A stretch of DNA of 64,000 bases from Ruminococcus hominis. GTDB taxonomy: Bacteria > Bacillota > Clostridia > Lachnospirales > Lachnospiraceae. A program made the translations under genes and the position numbers. The stretch covers positions 1,488,001 through 1,552,000 of the forward strand of contig NZ_JACOPE010000001.1 of NCBI RefSeq assembly GCF_014287355.1. The letters are read 5' to 3'. The notes below the pieces were generated by a model. The model searched no databases, was not told where the DNA came from, and saw only the letters and a program-made list of their open reading frames with translations. Positions 24,427-34,607 of the stretch are shown piece after piece (within the stretch, counting starts at the first letter, position 1; every line of letters begins with the position of its first letter).

Positions 24427-25560
24427 ATGTACGAGTTATTAAGAAAAGATGGGAAAGCAAAACGTGGTCGTTTTCATACAGTGCATGGAACAATCGAAAC
24501 ACCCGTATTTATGAATGTTGGAACAGCAGCAGCAATTAAAGGTGCAGTTTCTACAGATGATTTACGTCAGATAAAAACACAAGTAGAGTTATCTAATACA
24601 TATCATCTGCATGTACGTCCGGGAGATGAAGTTGTAAAGAAATTAGGTGGTTTACATCAGTTTATGAACTGGGACAAACCGATTTTGACAGATTCAGGCG
24701 GATTTCAAGTGTTTTCTCTGGCTGATTTAAGAAAGATTAAAGAAGAGGGTGTGCATTTCCATTCTCATATCGACGGACGTAAAATTTTCATGGGACCTGA
24801 GCAGAGTATGCAGATCCAGTCAAATCTTGCATCTACTATAGCAATGGCGTTTGACGAGTGTCCATCGAGTGTTGCAGATCGTAGATATATGGAAAATTCG
24901 GTTGCACGTACAACACGCTGGTTGAAACGATGCAAGGATGAAATGGAGAGGTTAAATTCATTGCCGGATACAATCAATAAGCAACAGTTACTGTTTGGGA
25001 TAAACCAAGGCGGAGTATACGAAGATATTCGAGTTGAACACGCAAAACAGATTTCAAAACTGGATTTACCGGGATATGCGGTAGGCGGTCTGGCAGTGGG
25101 TGAAAGCCACGAAGAAATGTATCGCATTTTAGATGCAGTTGTTCCGGTATTGCCTGAAAATAAACCAACATATTTGATGGGAGTTGGAACACCGGCTAAT
25201 ATATTAGAAGCAGTTGACAGGGGTGTTGATTTCTTTGACTGTGTATATCCAAGCCGTAATGGACGTCATGGACATGTTTATACGAATCATGGCAAGTTGA
25301 ATTTGTTTAATGCGAAATTTGAACTTGACAATCGTCCGATAGAAGAAGGTTGTCAGTGTCCGGCATGCAGAAGCTATAGCAGGGCATATATTCGTCATCT
25401 TTTGAAAGCAAAAGAAATGCTAGGTATGCGTCTTTGTGTATTACATAATTTGTATTTTTATAACACAATGATGGAAGAAATAAGAGATGCTATTGATGCA
25501 GGAGAGTATCAGGCATACAAAAAGCGCAAATTAGATAATATGTCACAACCATTAGACTAA
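24427..25560 (+). CDS. tgt: Queuine tRNA-ribosyltransferase (TGT)
   Basis: Bacterial TGT swaps guanine 34 of GUN-anticodon tRNAs for preQ1. The active-site features are present: D-S-G-G-F-Q-V-F near residue 97, F-D-E-C-P-S, G-I-N-Q-G-G-V, the nucleophile aspartate in D-C-V-Y-P-S-R-N-G-R-H-G, and the zinc ligands C-x-C-x2-C near residue 318 with a later H. Length 377 residues is normal. yajC follows, a widely conserved pairing. AGAGGAAA precedes the ATG. Confidence 0.97.
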   Translation: MYELLRKDGKAKRGRFHTVHGTIETPVFMNVGTAAAIKGAVSTDDLRQIKTQVELSNTYHLHVRPGDEVVKKLGGLHQFMNWDKPILTDSGGFQVFSLADLRKIKEEGVHFHSHIDGRKIFMGPEQSMQIQSNLASTIAMAFDECPSSVADRRYMENSVARTTRWLKRCKDEMERLNSLPDTINKQQLLFGINQGGVYEDIRVEHAKQISKLDLPGYAVGGLAVGESHEEMYRILDAVVPVLPENKPTYLMGVGTPANILEAVDRGVDFFDCVYPSRNGRHGHVYTNHGKLNLFNAKFELDNRPIEEGCQCPACRSYSRAYIRHLLKAKEMLGMRLCVLHNLYFYNTMMEEIRDAIDAGEYQAYKKRKLDNMSQPLD

Positions 25561-25605
25561 AAATATAAAAAATTATAAAAAGGCAAAGAAAAAACAAAAA
25601 TTAAC

Positions 25606-25634
25606 TTGAAGAATAGTTGATTTATGTGTATAGT
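25606..25634 (+). promoter_or_regulatory. Probable yajC promoter
   Basis: TTGAAG (25606-25611), 17-bp spacer, TATAGT (25629-25634), 35 bp before the yajC start. Confidence 0.6.
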
Positions 25635-25668
25635 AATAGTATTGCTTTTTAATATAGGAGGATATATC

Positions 25669-25953
25669 ATGCAAGGAATTGGAATTATTTTAATTTATGT
25701 TGTAATTCTTGGTGCAATGTGGTTCTTACTTATGAGACCTCAGAAAAAAGAACAGAAGAGAATTCAGGCAATGCTTTCAACAATGGAAGTCGGAGATACA
25801 GTTTTAACAACAAGTGGTTTTTATGGTGTTATTATTGATATCTCAGAAGAGGATGTGATTGTAGAATTCGGTAACAATAAAAACTGCCGTATTCCAATGC
25901 AGAAAGCTGCAATTGCACAGCTTGAGAAGCCAGGAACATCTACAGAAGCATAA
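25669..25953 (+). CDS. yajC: Preprotein translocase subunit YajC
   Basis: An accessory subunit of the SecDF-YajC complex in the cytoplasmic membrane. The 94 residues contain one N-terminal transmembrane helix (about 4-24) followed by the family signature M-R-P-Q-K-K-E-Q-K and the soluble T-x-S-G-F-Y-G-V-I segment. An in-frame ATG at 25624 would add 15 residues. TAGGAGG lies 8 nt before the ATG at 25669, which also gives the normal YajC length, so that start is used. Confidence 0.95.
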   Translation: MQGIGIILIYVVILGAMWFLLMRPQKKEQKRIQAMLSTMEVGDTVLTTSGFYGVIIDISEEDVIVEFGNNKNCRIPMQKAAIAQLEKPGTSTEA

Positions 25954-25956
25954 GTT

Positions 25957-25991
25957 AAAGGGGTGAAAAGTTAAACTTTTCATCCTTTTTT
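25957..25991 (+). terminator. yajC terminator
   Basis: A GGGGTGAAAAG / CTTTTCATCC stem with one G-U pair and a 5-nt loop, followed by T6. Confidence 0.85.
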
Positions 25992-26068
25992 GTTGCAGAA
26001 ATTTATCGAATATTCACTTTTTATTGCTTCTTTTTTATAATTATGCAACACTTTTACGAATTAAAGGG

Positions 26069-26097
26069 TTGAAACGAAAGCAAAAATACGTTATTAT
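26069..26097 (+). promoter_or_regulatory. Promoter of leuB-ilvD-ilvB-serC-serA
   Basis: TTGAAA (26069-26074), 17-bp spacer, TATTAT (26092-26097). The leader before leuB (about 80 nt) shows no T-box or leader peptide. Confidence 0.7.
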
Positions 26098-26180
26098 AAG
26101 TACATTCGAGCAATTAAATGTAGAATATATAATCTGTGACAAACGGATAAACCATTTTATTTATGGAAGGGTGAAACATT

Positions 26181-27269
26181 ATGAAACTGAAAATTGGTGT
26201 GATTAAAGGAGACGGTATCGGGCCGGAAGTTGTAAATGAAGCAATGAAAGTGTTAGATAAAGTCGGTGTTGTATACGGACATGAATTTGACTATACACAA
26301 CTTTTAATGGGAGGAGCATCGATTGACACATACGGAGTTCCATTGACGGATGAGACAATTGAACTTGCAAAGAATAGTGATGCAGTATTACTTGGATCTA
26401 TAGGCGGAGATGCTAAGACGTCACCTTGGTATAAACTAGAACCATCTAAAAGACCGGAAGCGGGGTTGCTGAAGATTAGAAAAGCATTGAATCTGTTTGC
26501 AAATTTAAGACCGGCGGTGTTATATGACGAATTAAAAGGAGCCTGTCCTTTAAAAGAAGAAATTACAGAGGGCGGCTTTGATATGATGATCATGCGTGAG
26601 CTGACTGGTGGTTTGTATTTTGGAGAACGTTCGACGGAAGAGAAAAATGGTGTTTTAACAGCGACAGATTCTCTGACATATACAGAAGATGAAATCCGAC
26701 GTATTGCAAAGCGTGGTTTTGACATTGCGATGAAACGTCGTAAAAAAGTTACGAGTGTAGATAAGGCAAATGTGTTGGATTCATCCAGATTGTGGCGTAA
26801 AGTTGTAGAAGAAGTTGCAAAAGACTATCCGGAAGTAACTTTAGAACACATGCTTGTAGATAATTGTGCGATGCAGCTTGTGAAAAACCCACGCCAGTTT
26901 GATGTTATTTTAACAGAGAATATGTTTGGAGATATTCTTTCGGATGAAGCGAGTATGATGACTGGTTCCATCGGAATGCTTGCCTCAGCAAGTCTGAATG
27001 AAACAAAATTTGGAATGTATGAACCAAGTGGCGGATCAGCACCGGATATTGCAGGGAAAGGAATTGCCAATCCAATCGCAACGATTCTTTCAGCAGCAAT
27101 GATGCTTCGTTTTTCATTTGACCTGGACCAGGAAGCGGATGCTATTGAAAATGCTGTAGAGAACGTATTGAAAGACGGATATCGTACAATAGATATTATG
27201 TCAGAAGGAAAAGTACAGATTGGAACAGCAGAAATGGGAAATAAAATCTGTTCATATATTACAAAATAG
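26181..27269 (+). CDS. leuB: 3-isopropylmalate dehydrogenase
   Basis: LeuB oxidises and decarboxylates 3-isopropylmalate with NAD in leucine synthesis. The N-terminus [14 protein letters not shown], the substrate loop with [10 protein letters not shown], the D-K-A-N-V-L segment and [10 protein letters not shown] are intact, as is the NAD motif [14 protein letters not shown]. Length is 362 residues. leuA and leuCD are not in the window. GAAGGGTG precedes the ATG. Confidence 0.95.
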   Translation: MKLKIGVIKGDGIGPEVVNEAMKVLDKVGVVYGHEFDYTQLLMGGASIDTYGVPLTDETIELAKNSDAVLLGSIGGDAKTSPWYKLEPSKRPEAGLLKIRKALNLFANLRPAVLYDELKGACPLKEEITEGGFDMMIMRELTGGLYFGERSTEEKNGVLTATDSLTYTEDEIRRIAKRGFDIAMKRRKKVTSVDKANVLDSSRLWRKVVEEVAKDYPEVTLEHMLVDNCAMQLVKNPRQFDVILTENMFGDILSDEASMMTGSIGMLASASLNETKFGMYEPSGGSAPDIAGKGIANPIATILSAAMMLRFSFDLDQEADAIENAVENVLKDGYRTIDIMSEGKVQIGTAEMGNKICSYITK

Positions 27270-27301
27270 ATAAAAGTCATAAAAAGAGAGGATGAATTGT
27301 C

Positions 27302-28975
27302 ATGAGAAGTGATACAGTAACGAAAGGTATGCAGCAGGCACCACATCGTTCTTTGTTTAACGCACTTGGATTAACGAAGGAAGAATTAGAACGCCCATTG
27401 ATTGGAGTTGTAAGTTCTTATAATGAGATTGTTCCGGGACATATGAATCTGGATAAGATTACAGAAGCCGTAAAATTAGGAGTTGCAATGGCTGGCGGTA
27501 CGCCAATTATGGTTCCTGCAATTGCAGTGTGCGACGGAATTGCTATGGGACATATCGGTATGAAATATTCTCTGGTAACAAGAGATTTGATAGCAGATTC
27601 GACAGAAGCACTTGCAATGGCACACCAGTTTGATGGTTTGGTTATGATTCCAAACTGTGATAAAAACGTGCCGGGATTACTTATGGCAGCTGCAAGAGTA
27701 AATATTCCTACTATTTTTGTAAGTGGAGGACCAATGCTCGCAGGTCATGTAAAGGGCGAAAAAAGAAGTTTGTCAAGTATGTTCGAAGCAGTCGGTTCTT
27801 ATGCAGCAGGTAAGATGACAGAAGAAGATGTCTGTGAATTTGAAAATAAAGTTTGTCCGACATGCGGATCATGTTCAGGAATGTATACAGCAAACAGTAT
27901 GAACTGTCTAACAGAAGTTCTTGGTATGGGGCTTCCTGGAAATGGAACAATCCCAGCGGTTTATTCTGCAAGAATTCAGCTTGCAAAACATGCAGGAATG
28001 CAGGTAATGGAGCTTGTGAGAAATAATATCCGACCAAGAGATATTATGACAGAGGATGCAATTTTGAATGCATTGACAGTAGATATGGCGTTGGGCTGCT
28101 CTACAAATAGTATGCTTCATATTCCTGCAATCGCGCATGAGATTGGAATGGATTTTGAGATTGATTTTGCAAATGGAATCAGCGAGAAAACACCAAATCT
28201 TTGTCATCTTGCACCGGCAGGTCCGACATATATGGAAGACTTGAATGAAGCAGGCGGTGTTCCTGCTGTGATGAATGAATTAAATAAAAAAGGACTTCTT
28301 CATACAGATTGTTTAACAGTCACAGGAAAAACGGTTGGAGAGAATATTGCCGGAGCAGTAAATAGAAATCCGGAAGTTATACGCCCGATTGATAATCCAT
28401 ATACTCCAACAGGAGGTTTAGCAGTTTTAAAAGGCAATCTTGCACCGGATGGAAGTGTTGTGAAACGTTCAGCCGTTGTTGATGAAATGTTGGTACATGA
28501 GGGGCCGGCAAGAGTATTTGATTGTGAAGATGATGCTATCGCAGCAATTAAAGGAGGTAAAATTAAAGCTGGGGATGTTGTTGTGATTCGCTATGAAGGT
28601 CCAAAGGGTGGCCCGGGAATGCGTGAAATGTTGAACCCTACATCTGCAATTGCAGGAATGGGGTTGGGTTCCTCAGTAGCACTGATCACAGATGGTCGTT
28701 TCAGTGGTGCTTCCAGAGGTGCTTCTATCGGACATGTTTCTCCGGAAGCAGCAGTTGGCGGACCAATAGCGTTGGTAGAAGAAGGAGATATTATCAAAAT
28801 CAATATCCCAGAGCTTTCTATTCAGCTTGATGTATCGGAAGAAGAACTTGCTGAAAGAAAATCAAAATGGGTTCCAAGAGAACCAAAAGTGAAAACAGGT
28901 TATCTTGCAAGGTATGCATCTATGGTTACATCTGGAAACCGAGGAGCAATTTTGGAAGTGCCAAAAAACAATTAG
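27302..28975 (+). CDS. ilvD: Dihydroxy-acid dehydratase
   Basis: IlvD dehydrates 2,3-dihydroxy acids to the 2-oxo acids of valine and isoleucine with an Fe-S cluster. Cluster cysteines are visible in N-C-D-K-N-V-P-G and [12 protein letters not shown]. The C-terminal [11 protein letters not shown] and T-D-G-R-F-S-G signatures are complete. Length is 557 residues. The stop codon overlaps the AGGAGG of ilvB. Confidence 0.97.
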   Translation: MRSDTVTKGMQQAPHRSLFNALGLTKEELERPLIGVVSSYNEIVPGHMNLDKITEAVKLGVAMAGGTPIMVPAIAVCDGIAMGHIGMKYSLVTRDLIADSTEALAMAHQFDGLVMIPNCDKNVPGLLMAAARVNIPTIFVSGGPMLAGHVKGEKRSLSSMFEAVGSYAAGKMTEEDVCEFENKVCPTCGSCSGMYTANSMNCLTEVLGMGLPGNGTIPAVYSARIQLAKHAGMQVMELVRNNIRPRDIMTEDAILNALTVDMALGCSTNSMLHIPAIAHEIGMDFEIDFANGISEKTPNLCHLAPAGPTYMEDLNEAGGVPAVMNELNKKGLLHTDCLTVTGKTVGENIAGAVNRNPEVIRPIDNPYTPTGGLAVLKGNLAPDGSVVKRSAVVDEMLVHEGPARVFDCEDDAIAAIKGGKIKAGDVVVIRYEGPKGGPGMREMLNPTSAIAGMGLGSSVALITDGRFSGASRGASIGHVSPEAAVGGPIALVEEGDIIKINIPELSIQLDVSEEELAERKSKWVPREPKVKTGYLARYASMVTSGNRGAILEVPKNN

Positions 28976-28988
28976 GAGGTGCCTTAGG

Positions 28989-30662
28989 GTGCAGTTGACA
29001 GGATCAGAAATAGTAATTGAATGTTTAAAAGAACAAGGCGTAGACACTGTATTTGGTTATCCGGGAGGAGCAATTCTTAATGTGTATGATGCATTATATA
29101 AACATCGTTCAGAAATACGTCATATCTTAACATCGCATGAACAAGGTGCTTCGCATGCAGCAGATGGATATGCAAGAGCTACGGGGAAAGTTGGAGTGTG
29201 TCTGGCTACCAGCGGACCTGGGGCTACCAATCTGGTAACAGGAATCGCAACTGCTTATATGGATTCCGTACCATTAGTGGCTATTACATGTAATGTAGGG
29301 GTATCGTTGCTTGGTAAGGACAGTTTTCAGGAAATAGACATTACTGGTATTACAATGCCGATTACAAAGCATAATTATATTGTAAAAGATGTAAATGATT
29401 TGGCAGACACCATTCGTAAAGCTTTTGATATTGCAAGAAGTGGCAGACCGGGACCAGTGTTGATCGATATTCCAAAAGATGTTACGGCAGAGAAAGCAGA
29501 ATACATAAAAACAGAGCCTATAATGACTAAAAAATCCAATGTAGAAATTAAAGAAGAAGATATCGATTTGGCAGTTTCAATGATAGAAAAGTCTGAAAAA
29601 CCATTTATTTTTGTAGGTGGCGGAACAGTGATCTCTAATGCTAACCAAGAATTGATGCAATTTGTAAATTTGGTGGATGCACCGGTTACAGATTCATTAA
29701 TGGGAAAAGGAGCGTTTCCAGGAACTGATGAACGTTATACAGGAATGCTTGGAATGCATGGAACAAAAGCATCAAATTACGGTGTGAGTGAATGCGATTT
29801 ATTGGTTGTAATCGGGGCCCGTTTTTCAGATCGTGTGACAGGAAACACGGCAAAATTTGCAAAAAATGCAAAAATTCTTCAGATTGATATCGATCCTGCA
29901 GAGATGAATAAAAATGTATTGATTACAGCAGGAGTTGTAGGAGATATTGCAGAAGTATTAAGTAAAATAAATAGCAAATTAAAACAGCAATCCCATACGG
30001 AGTGGATTGAAAAAATCAAAGATTATAAGCAAAAGTATCCGTTAAAATATCATGAAGCCGGACTGACAGGACCATTTATAATAGAAGAAATTTATCGCCA
30101 GACAAATGGGGAGGCAATCATTACAACAGAAGTAGGACAGCATCAGATGTGGGCAGCCCAGTATTATAAATACAGCGAGCCTAGAACGCTTCTTACATCA
30201 GGTGGCTTAGGAACAATGGGATATGGTCTTGGCGCGTCATTAGGAGCCAAGGTGGGATGTCCAGACAAGACTGTTATAAATATTGCCGGGGATGGATGTT
30301 TCCGTATGAACATGAATGAAATTGCTACAGCAGTAAGACATCAGATCCCAATTATTGAGGTAGTTATTAATAATCATGTTTTGGGTATGGTTCGTCAGTG
30401 GCAGAATTTATTTTATGAAGAGCGTTACTCGGCAACAGTGTTAAATGATAGCGTTGACTTTGTAAAATTAGCAGAAGCGATGGGCGCAAAAGGAATTTGT
30501 GCAACATCAAGAGAAGAATTCAATTCAGCTTTTGAAGAGGCATTAAAAGCAAATGTACCAGTATTGATTGATTGTCAGATTGACTGTGATGATAAGGTAT
30601 GGCCGATGGTTGCACCAGGAAAAGCAATCAGTGATGTATTTGACGAAGATGATATGAAATAG
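28989..30662 (+). CDS. ilvB: Acetolactate synthase, catalytic (large) subunit
   Basis: A ThDP- and FAD-dependent enzyme that condenses two pyruvates (or pyruvate with 2-oxobutyrate). It has the N-terminal F-G-Y-P-G-G, the catalytic-glutamate segment H-E-Q-G-A-S-H-A-A-D-G-Y-A-R, and the ThDP motif G-D-G-C-F ... N-N. The frame is open further upstream, into ilvD. AGGAGG (28974-28979) sits 9 nt before GTG at 28989, giving M-Q-L-T-G-S-E and 557 residues, so a GTG start is chosen. No ilvN (regulatory subunit) follows; serC does. Confidence 0.94.
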   Translation: MQLTGSEIVIECLKEQGVDTVFGYPGGAILNVYDALYKHRSEIRHILTSHEQGASHAADGYARATGKVGVCLATSGPGATNLVTGIATAYMDSVPLVAITCNVGVSLLGKDSFQEIDITGITMPITKHNYIVKDVNDLADTIRKAFDIARSGRPGPVLIDIPKDVTAEKAEYIKTEPIMTKKSNVEIKEEDIDLAVSMIEKSEKPFIFVGGGTVISNANQELMQFVNLVDAPVTDSLMGKGAFPGTDERYTGMLGMHGTKASNYGVSECDLLVVIGARFSDRVTGNTAKFAKNAKILQIDIDPAEMNKNVLITAGVVGDIAEVLSKINSKLKQQSHTEWIEKIKDYKQKYPLKYHEAGLTGPFIIEEIYRQTNGEAIITTEVGQHQMWAAQYYKYSEPRTLLTSGGLGTMGYGLGASLGAKVGCPDKTVINIAGDGCFRMNMNEIATAVRHQIPIIEVVINNHVLGMVRQWQNLFYEERYSATVLNDSVDFVKLAEAMGAKGICATSREEFNSAFEEALKANVPVLIDCQIDCDDKVWPMVAPGKAISDVFDEDDMK

Positions 30663-30692
30663 AAATGAAAGCAGAAATAGGAGGAACAAAAA

Positions 30693-31775
30693 ATGAGCAG
30701 AGTGTATAACTTTTCAGCCGGACCGGCTGTGCTTCCAGAGGAAGTGCTTCAGGCAGCAGCAGATGAAATGATGGATTACAAGGGAACAGGAATGTCCGTT
30801 ATGGAGATGAGCCATCGCTCGAAACCATTTGAAGAAATCATTACAGAAGCAGAAGCAGACCTGCGAGATTTGATGGAAATTCCGGATAATTATAAAGTGT
30901 TATTCCTGCAGGGTGGAGCTTCACAGCAATTTGCTGCAATTCCAATGAATCTGATGAAAAATGGTGTGGCAGATTACATCATTACAGGACAATGGGCAAA
31001 AAAAGCAGCACAGGAAGCAGAAAAATATGGAAAGGTAAACAGAATTGCTTCATCTGAGGATAAAGTATTTTCTTATATACCGGATTGCTCGGATCTTCCG
31101 ATTGATGATAATGCGGATTATGTATATATCTGTGAAAATAATACAATCTATGGAACAAAGTATAAGGAGCTTCCAAATACAAAAGGAAAGATTTTAGTAG
31201 CGGATGTTTCTTCTTGCTTTTTGTCTGAACCTGTTGATGTGACAAAATATGGTGTTATTTATGGTGGAGTTCAGAAAAATATCGGACCGGCCGGAACAGT
31301 TATCGTTATTATTCGTGAAGACCTGATTCGTGACGATGTATTTCCGGGTACACCTACAATGTTGAAATACAAAACACAGGCAGATGCAAAATCTTTGTAT
31401 AATACACCGCCGGCATATGGCATTTATATTTGTGGTAAAGTATTCAAATGGCTCAAGAAAATGGGTGGACTTGAAGCAATGAAAGAAAGAAATGAAAAGA
31501 AAGCAAAATTACTTTATGATTTTCTGGATCAGAGTCAGTTATTTAAGGGAACAGTTGTTAAAGAAGACCGCTCCTTGATGAATGTTCCTTTTGTAACAGG
31601 AAATGAAGAATTAGATGCCAAATTTGTAAAAGAAGCAAAAGCAGCTGGACTTGAAAACCTGAAAGGACATAGAACAGTTGGTGGTATGCGTGCCAGCATT
31701 TATAATGCAATGCCATATGAAGGTGTTGAAGCACTCGTTGCATTTATGAAAAAATTTGAGGAGGAGAACTTATAA
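30693..31775 (+). CDS. serC: Phosphoserine aminotransferase
   Basis: SerC transaminates 3-phosphohydroxypyruvate to phosphoserine. The N-terminus N-F-S-A-G-P-A-V-L-P, the G-G-A-S-Q-Q-F motif and the PLP lysine in G-V-Q-K-N-I-G-P-A-G are characteristic. Length 360 residues is normal. It is followed with 1 bp spacing by serA, whose ribosome-binding site lies in the serC 3' end. Confidence 0.97.
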   Translation: MSRVYNFSAGPAVLPEEVLQAAADEMMDYKGTGMSVMEMSHRSKPFEEIITEAEADLRDLMEIPDNYKVLFLQGGASQQFAAIPMNLMKNGVADYIITGQWAKKAAQEAEKYGKVNRIASSEDKVFSYIPDCSDLPIDDNADYVYICENNTIYGTKYKELPNTKGKILVADVSSCFLSEPVDVTKYGVIYGGVQKNIGPAGTVIVIIREDLIRDDVFPGTPTMLKYKTQADAKSLYNTPPAYGIYICGKVFKWLKKMGGLEAMKERNEKKAKLLYDFLDQSQLFKGTVVKEDRSLMNVPFVTGNEELDAKFVKEAKAAGLENLKGHRTVGGMRASIYNAMPYEGVEALVAFMKKFEEENL

Positions 31776-31776
31776 G

Positions 31777-32943
31777 ATGTATAATTATCATTGCTTAAAT
31801 CCAATCGCACAGATTGGTTTGGATATTTTCAATGAAGCTTATCAGAAAACAGATGCAGTTGATAATGCGGATGCAATTTTAGTCCGTAGCGCAGCAATGC
31901 ATGATATGGAGTTTTCAACATCCTTAAAAGCTATTGCACGTGCAGGTGCTGGAGTGAATAATATTCCATTAGATAAGTGTGCAGAAAAAGGTATTGTTGT
32001 TTTCAATACACCAGGTGCAAACGCAAATGGTGTAAAAGAGCTTGTGATTGCAGGTATGTTGCTTGCATCCAGAGATGTTATCGGTGGAATTGACTGGGTA
32101 AAAGAGCATGAAGCAGATGCGGATTTAGCAAAAGCAGCTGAAAAGGCAAAAAAAGCATTTGCAGGAACAGAGATACAGGGTAAGAAACTTGGTGTGATTG
32201 GTCTTGGAGCAATTGGGGTATTGGTTGCCAATGCAGCAGTACATCTTGGAATGGACGTGTATGGGTATGATCCATATGTTTCCGTAGATTCTGCATGGAA
32301 GCTTTCAAGAAATATTCATCATGCGAAGACAGTGGATGAAATATATAAAGAATGCGATTATATTACAATCCATGTTCCGGCCTTAGATAGCACAAAAGGG
32401 ATGATTAATCGTGATGCTATTCAGTTGATGAAAGAAAATGTTGTTGTATTGAATTTTGCAAGAGATGTCCTGGTAGATACAGGAGCAATGGTTGAAGCGT
32501 TGGAAGAAGGAAAAGTGAGACGTTATGTAACAGATTTTCCAATTCCGGAAATTGCAGGAGTAAAAGGAGCAATTGTAATTCCGCATCTTGGAGCATCTAC
32601 AGAGGAATCAGAAGATAATTGTGCTGTTATGGCAGCAAAAGAATTACGTGATTATCTGGAAAATGGAAATATTACTCATTCTGTAAATTATCCAGATTGT
32701 AATATGGGAACAAAAGAAGAGAGTGGACACCGCATTACTATTCTTCATAAAAATATTCCAAACATGTTAGGTCAGTTCACAGCATTGCTTGCACAGGAAA
32801 ATATGAATATTTCTCAGATGACTAACAAGAGTAGAAAAGAGTATGCATATGTTATGATTGATGTTGAAGCAGAAGTAACGCAGGAATTGGAAGAAAAATT
32901 GAATGTTATCGAAGGTGTTTTGAAGGTTAGAGTGATTAAATAA
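31777..32943 (+). CDS. serA: D-3-phosphoglycerate dehydrogenase with ACT domain
   Basis: SerA oxidises 3-phosphoglycerate with NAD, the first step to serine. A split substrate domain surrounds the nucleotide domain (G-V-I-G-L-G-A-I-G near residue 139). The catalytic R, E and H are in place, the last in P-H-L-G-A-S-T. The C-terminal 70 residues form an ACT domain, which binds serine as feedback inhibitor in related enzymes. An upstream ATG (31756) is inside serC. The ATG at 31777 follows GGAGGAG and yields 388 residues. Confidence 0.94.
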   Translation: MYNYHCLNPIAQIGLDIFNEAYQKTDAVDNADAILVRSAAMHDMEFSTSLKAIARAGAGVNNIPLDKCAEKGIVVFNTPGANANGVKELVIAGMLLASRDVIGGIDWVKEHEADADLAKAAEKAKKAFAGTEIQGKKLGVIGLGAIGVLVANAAVHLGMDVYGYDPYVSVDSAWKLSRNIHHAKTVDEIYKECDYITIHVPALDSTKGMINRDAIQLMKENVVVLNFARDVLVDTGAMVEALEEGKVRRYVTDFPIPEIAGVKGAIVIPHLGASTEESEDNCAVMAAKELRDYLENGNITHSVNYPDCNMGTKEESGHRITILHKNIPNMLGQFTALLAQENMNISQMTNKSRKEYAYVMIDVEAEVTQELEEKLNVIEGVLKVRVIK

Positions 32944-32971
32944 TATCAACTTAATAAGAATAAAATTATAG

Positions 32972-33019
32972 GCAGAAGTATAACGGGGTACTTAGACGAT
33001 GTTATACTTCTGCTTTTTT
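32972..33019 (+). terminator. Terminator of the amino-acid operon
   Basis: A perfect 13-bp stem (32972-32984 with 33001-33013) is followed by six T. Confidence 0.92.
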
Positions 33020-33032
33020 ATGCATTAAAGTG

Positions 33033-33061
33033 TTGACAAATGTTGTATGGTTGTATACAAT
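33033..33061 (+). promoter_or_regulatory. SigA promoter of the citrate synthase-gntR-icd cluster
   Basis: A perfect TTGACA (33033-33038), 17-bp spacer and TACAAT (33056-33061). The -10 box is covered by a TTGTATACAA palindrome. Confidence 0.88.
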
Positions 33062-33085
33062 TATACAAGAATGTAAATATACAAG
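33043..33085. promoter_or_regulatory. Putative GntR operator array
   Basis: The palindrome TTGTATACAA (33051-33060) is flanked by half-sites TTGTAT (33043-33048), TATACAAG (33062-33069) and TATACAAG (33078-33085). The core matches the known gluconate GntR operator core of Bacillus. A GntR regulator is encoded in the same cluster (34608). It overlaps the -10 box, so repression is expected. Confidence 0.65.
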
Positions 33086-33197
33086 AATACTTGCATCGAA
33101 AAGTAAACACATTACGGCTCCATCAGAATACAACAAAAGTTGCGTCTTGATGAAACTGTAATGGCGTAAATGATTTATGAATTGGAGGAAAGCACAA

Positions 33198-34586
33198 ATG
33201 GAAAATAGAAAAGTATTTATGAATAAGCAGACAAATCTTTTGGAACTAGAAGAACATATGTATCCGCTCGTGGATGTGGAAACACCAAATGTATTCCGCA
33301 ATTTATTTCATTATGATGAGATTCCTAAGATTGCATTTAATGATCGTATTGTTCCTCATCATATGCCGGAAGAAATCTGGATTACAGATACTACATTTCG
33401 TGACGGACAGCAATCGAGGGCTCCTTATACAACAGAACAGATTGTAACAATTTATGATTATTTTCATCGTTTAGGTGGACCGCAGGGAAAGATTCGTCAA
33501 AGTGAATTTTTCCTTTACAGTAAAAAAGACCGTGATGCAGTTTACAAATGTCTTGAAAAAGGATATAAATTTCCAGAAGTTACAAGTTGGATCCGTGCAA
33601 GCAAAAAAGATTTTCAATTGGTTAAAGATATCGGCTTGAAAGAAACAGGAATTTTGGTAAGTTGTTCAGATTATCATATTTTTTATAAATTAAAAATGAC
33701 ACGACGTGAAGCAATGGAACATTATTTATCAGTTGTGCGTGAATGTATGGAAACAGGAGTGCGTCCGAGATGTCATTTGGAAGATATTACAAGATCTGAC
33801 ATTTATGGTTTTGTTATTCCTTTCTGTTTAGAATTGATGAAACTGATGGAAGAATATCAGATTCCAGTTAAGATTCGTGTGTGCGATACAATGGGATATG
33901 GAGTGAATTTCCCGGGTGCAGTAATCCCACGATCTATTCCAGGAATTATTTATGGATTGATGGTACATGCTGGTGTTCCAAGTGAGTTGATCGAGTTCCA
34001 TGGACATAATGATTTCTATAAAGCAGTTAATAATTCAACTACTGCATGGCTTTACGGAGCATCAGGAGTAAACTGTTCCTTGTTTGGGATTGGAGAACGT
34101 ACAGGAAACACCCCATTGGAAGCAATGGTCTTCGAATATGCACAATTACGCGGTACATTAGATGGTATGGATACAAGAGTGATAACAGAATTGGCTGATT
34201 ACTATGAAAAAGAAATTGGGTATAAAGTTCCATCAAGAACACCGTTTGTAGGAAAGAACTTCAATGTAACAAGAGCCGGAATCCATGCAGATGGAATGTT
34301 GAAAAACGAAGAAATTTATAACATATTTGATACAGATAAATTTTTAGGAAGACCTGCGTTGGTTTCTGTATCAAATACTTCCGGAATAGCTGGGATTGTG
34401 TATTGGATCAATGCTTATTATAAATTGCCAAAAGAGAGACAGGTCGACAAAACATCTATGCTTGTAACAACATTAAAATCATGGGTTGACAAACAATATG
34501 AAGAAGGTCGAGTTACGGTCTTGACAGATGAGGAATTAGTTGACAAAATAGATAGTATATGTGAGGAATTACATATTACATTGTAA
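33198..34586 (+). CDS. HMGL-family citrate synthase, probable Re-citrate synthase
   Basis: This protein of 462 residues is in the 2-isopropylmalate/homocitrate synthase superfamily: T-D-T-T-F-R-D-G-Q-Q near residue 64, the metal-binding E-F-H-G-H-N-D, and G-I-G-E-R-T-G-N-T-P-L-E. It lacks a LeuA-type C-terminal regulatory domain. The next genes are a regulator and NADP isocitrate dehydrogenase. The family, length and neighbours fit the Re-citrate synthase of Clostridium kluyveri and relatives, which condenses acetyl-CoA and oxaloacetate. Homocitrate or citramalate synthase remains possible. GGAGG lies 9 nt before ATG 33198; the ATG at 33177 has no site. Confidence 0.75.
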   Translation: MENRKVFMNKQTNLLELEEHMYPLVDVETPNVFRNLFHYDEIPKIAFNDRIVPHHMPEEIWITDTTFRDGQQSRAPYTTEQIVTIYDYFHRLGGPQGKIRQSEFFLYSKKDRDAVYKCLEKGYKFPEVTSWIRASKKDFQLVKDIGLKETGILVSCSDYHIFYKLKMTRREAMEHYLSVVRECMETGVRPRCHLEDITRSDIYGFVIPFCLELMKLMEEYQIPVKIRVCDTMGYGVNFPGAVIPRSIPGIIYGLMVHAGVPSELIEFHGHNDFYKAVNNSTTAWLYGASGVNCSLFGIGERTGNTPLEAMVFEYAQLRGTLDGMDTRVITELADYYEKEIGYKVPSRTPFVGKNFNVTRAGIHADGMLKNEEIYNIFDTDKFLGRPALVSVSNTSGIAGIVYWINAYYKLPKERQVDKTSMLVTTLKSWVDKQYEEGRVTVLTDEELVDKIDSICEELHITL

Positions 34587-34607
34587 CTTGGGAGGCAACA
34601 AATAAGA

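Noticed and set aside
25992..26180. T-box or leader peptide before leuB
   Set aside because: No specifier stem, no T-box sequence and no short frame rich in Leu, Ile or Val codons could be found. Only a promoter is visible.
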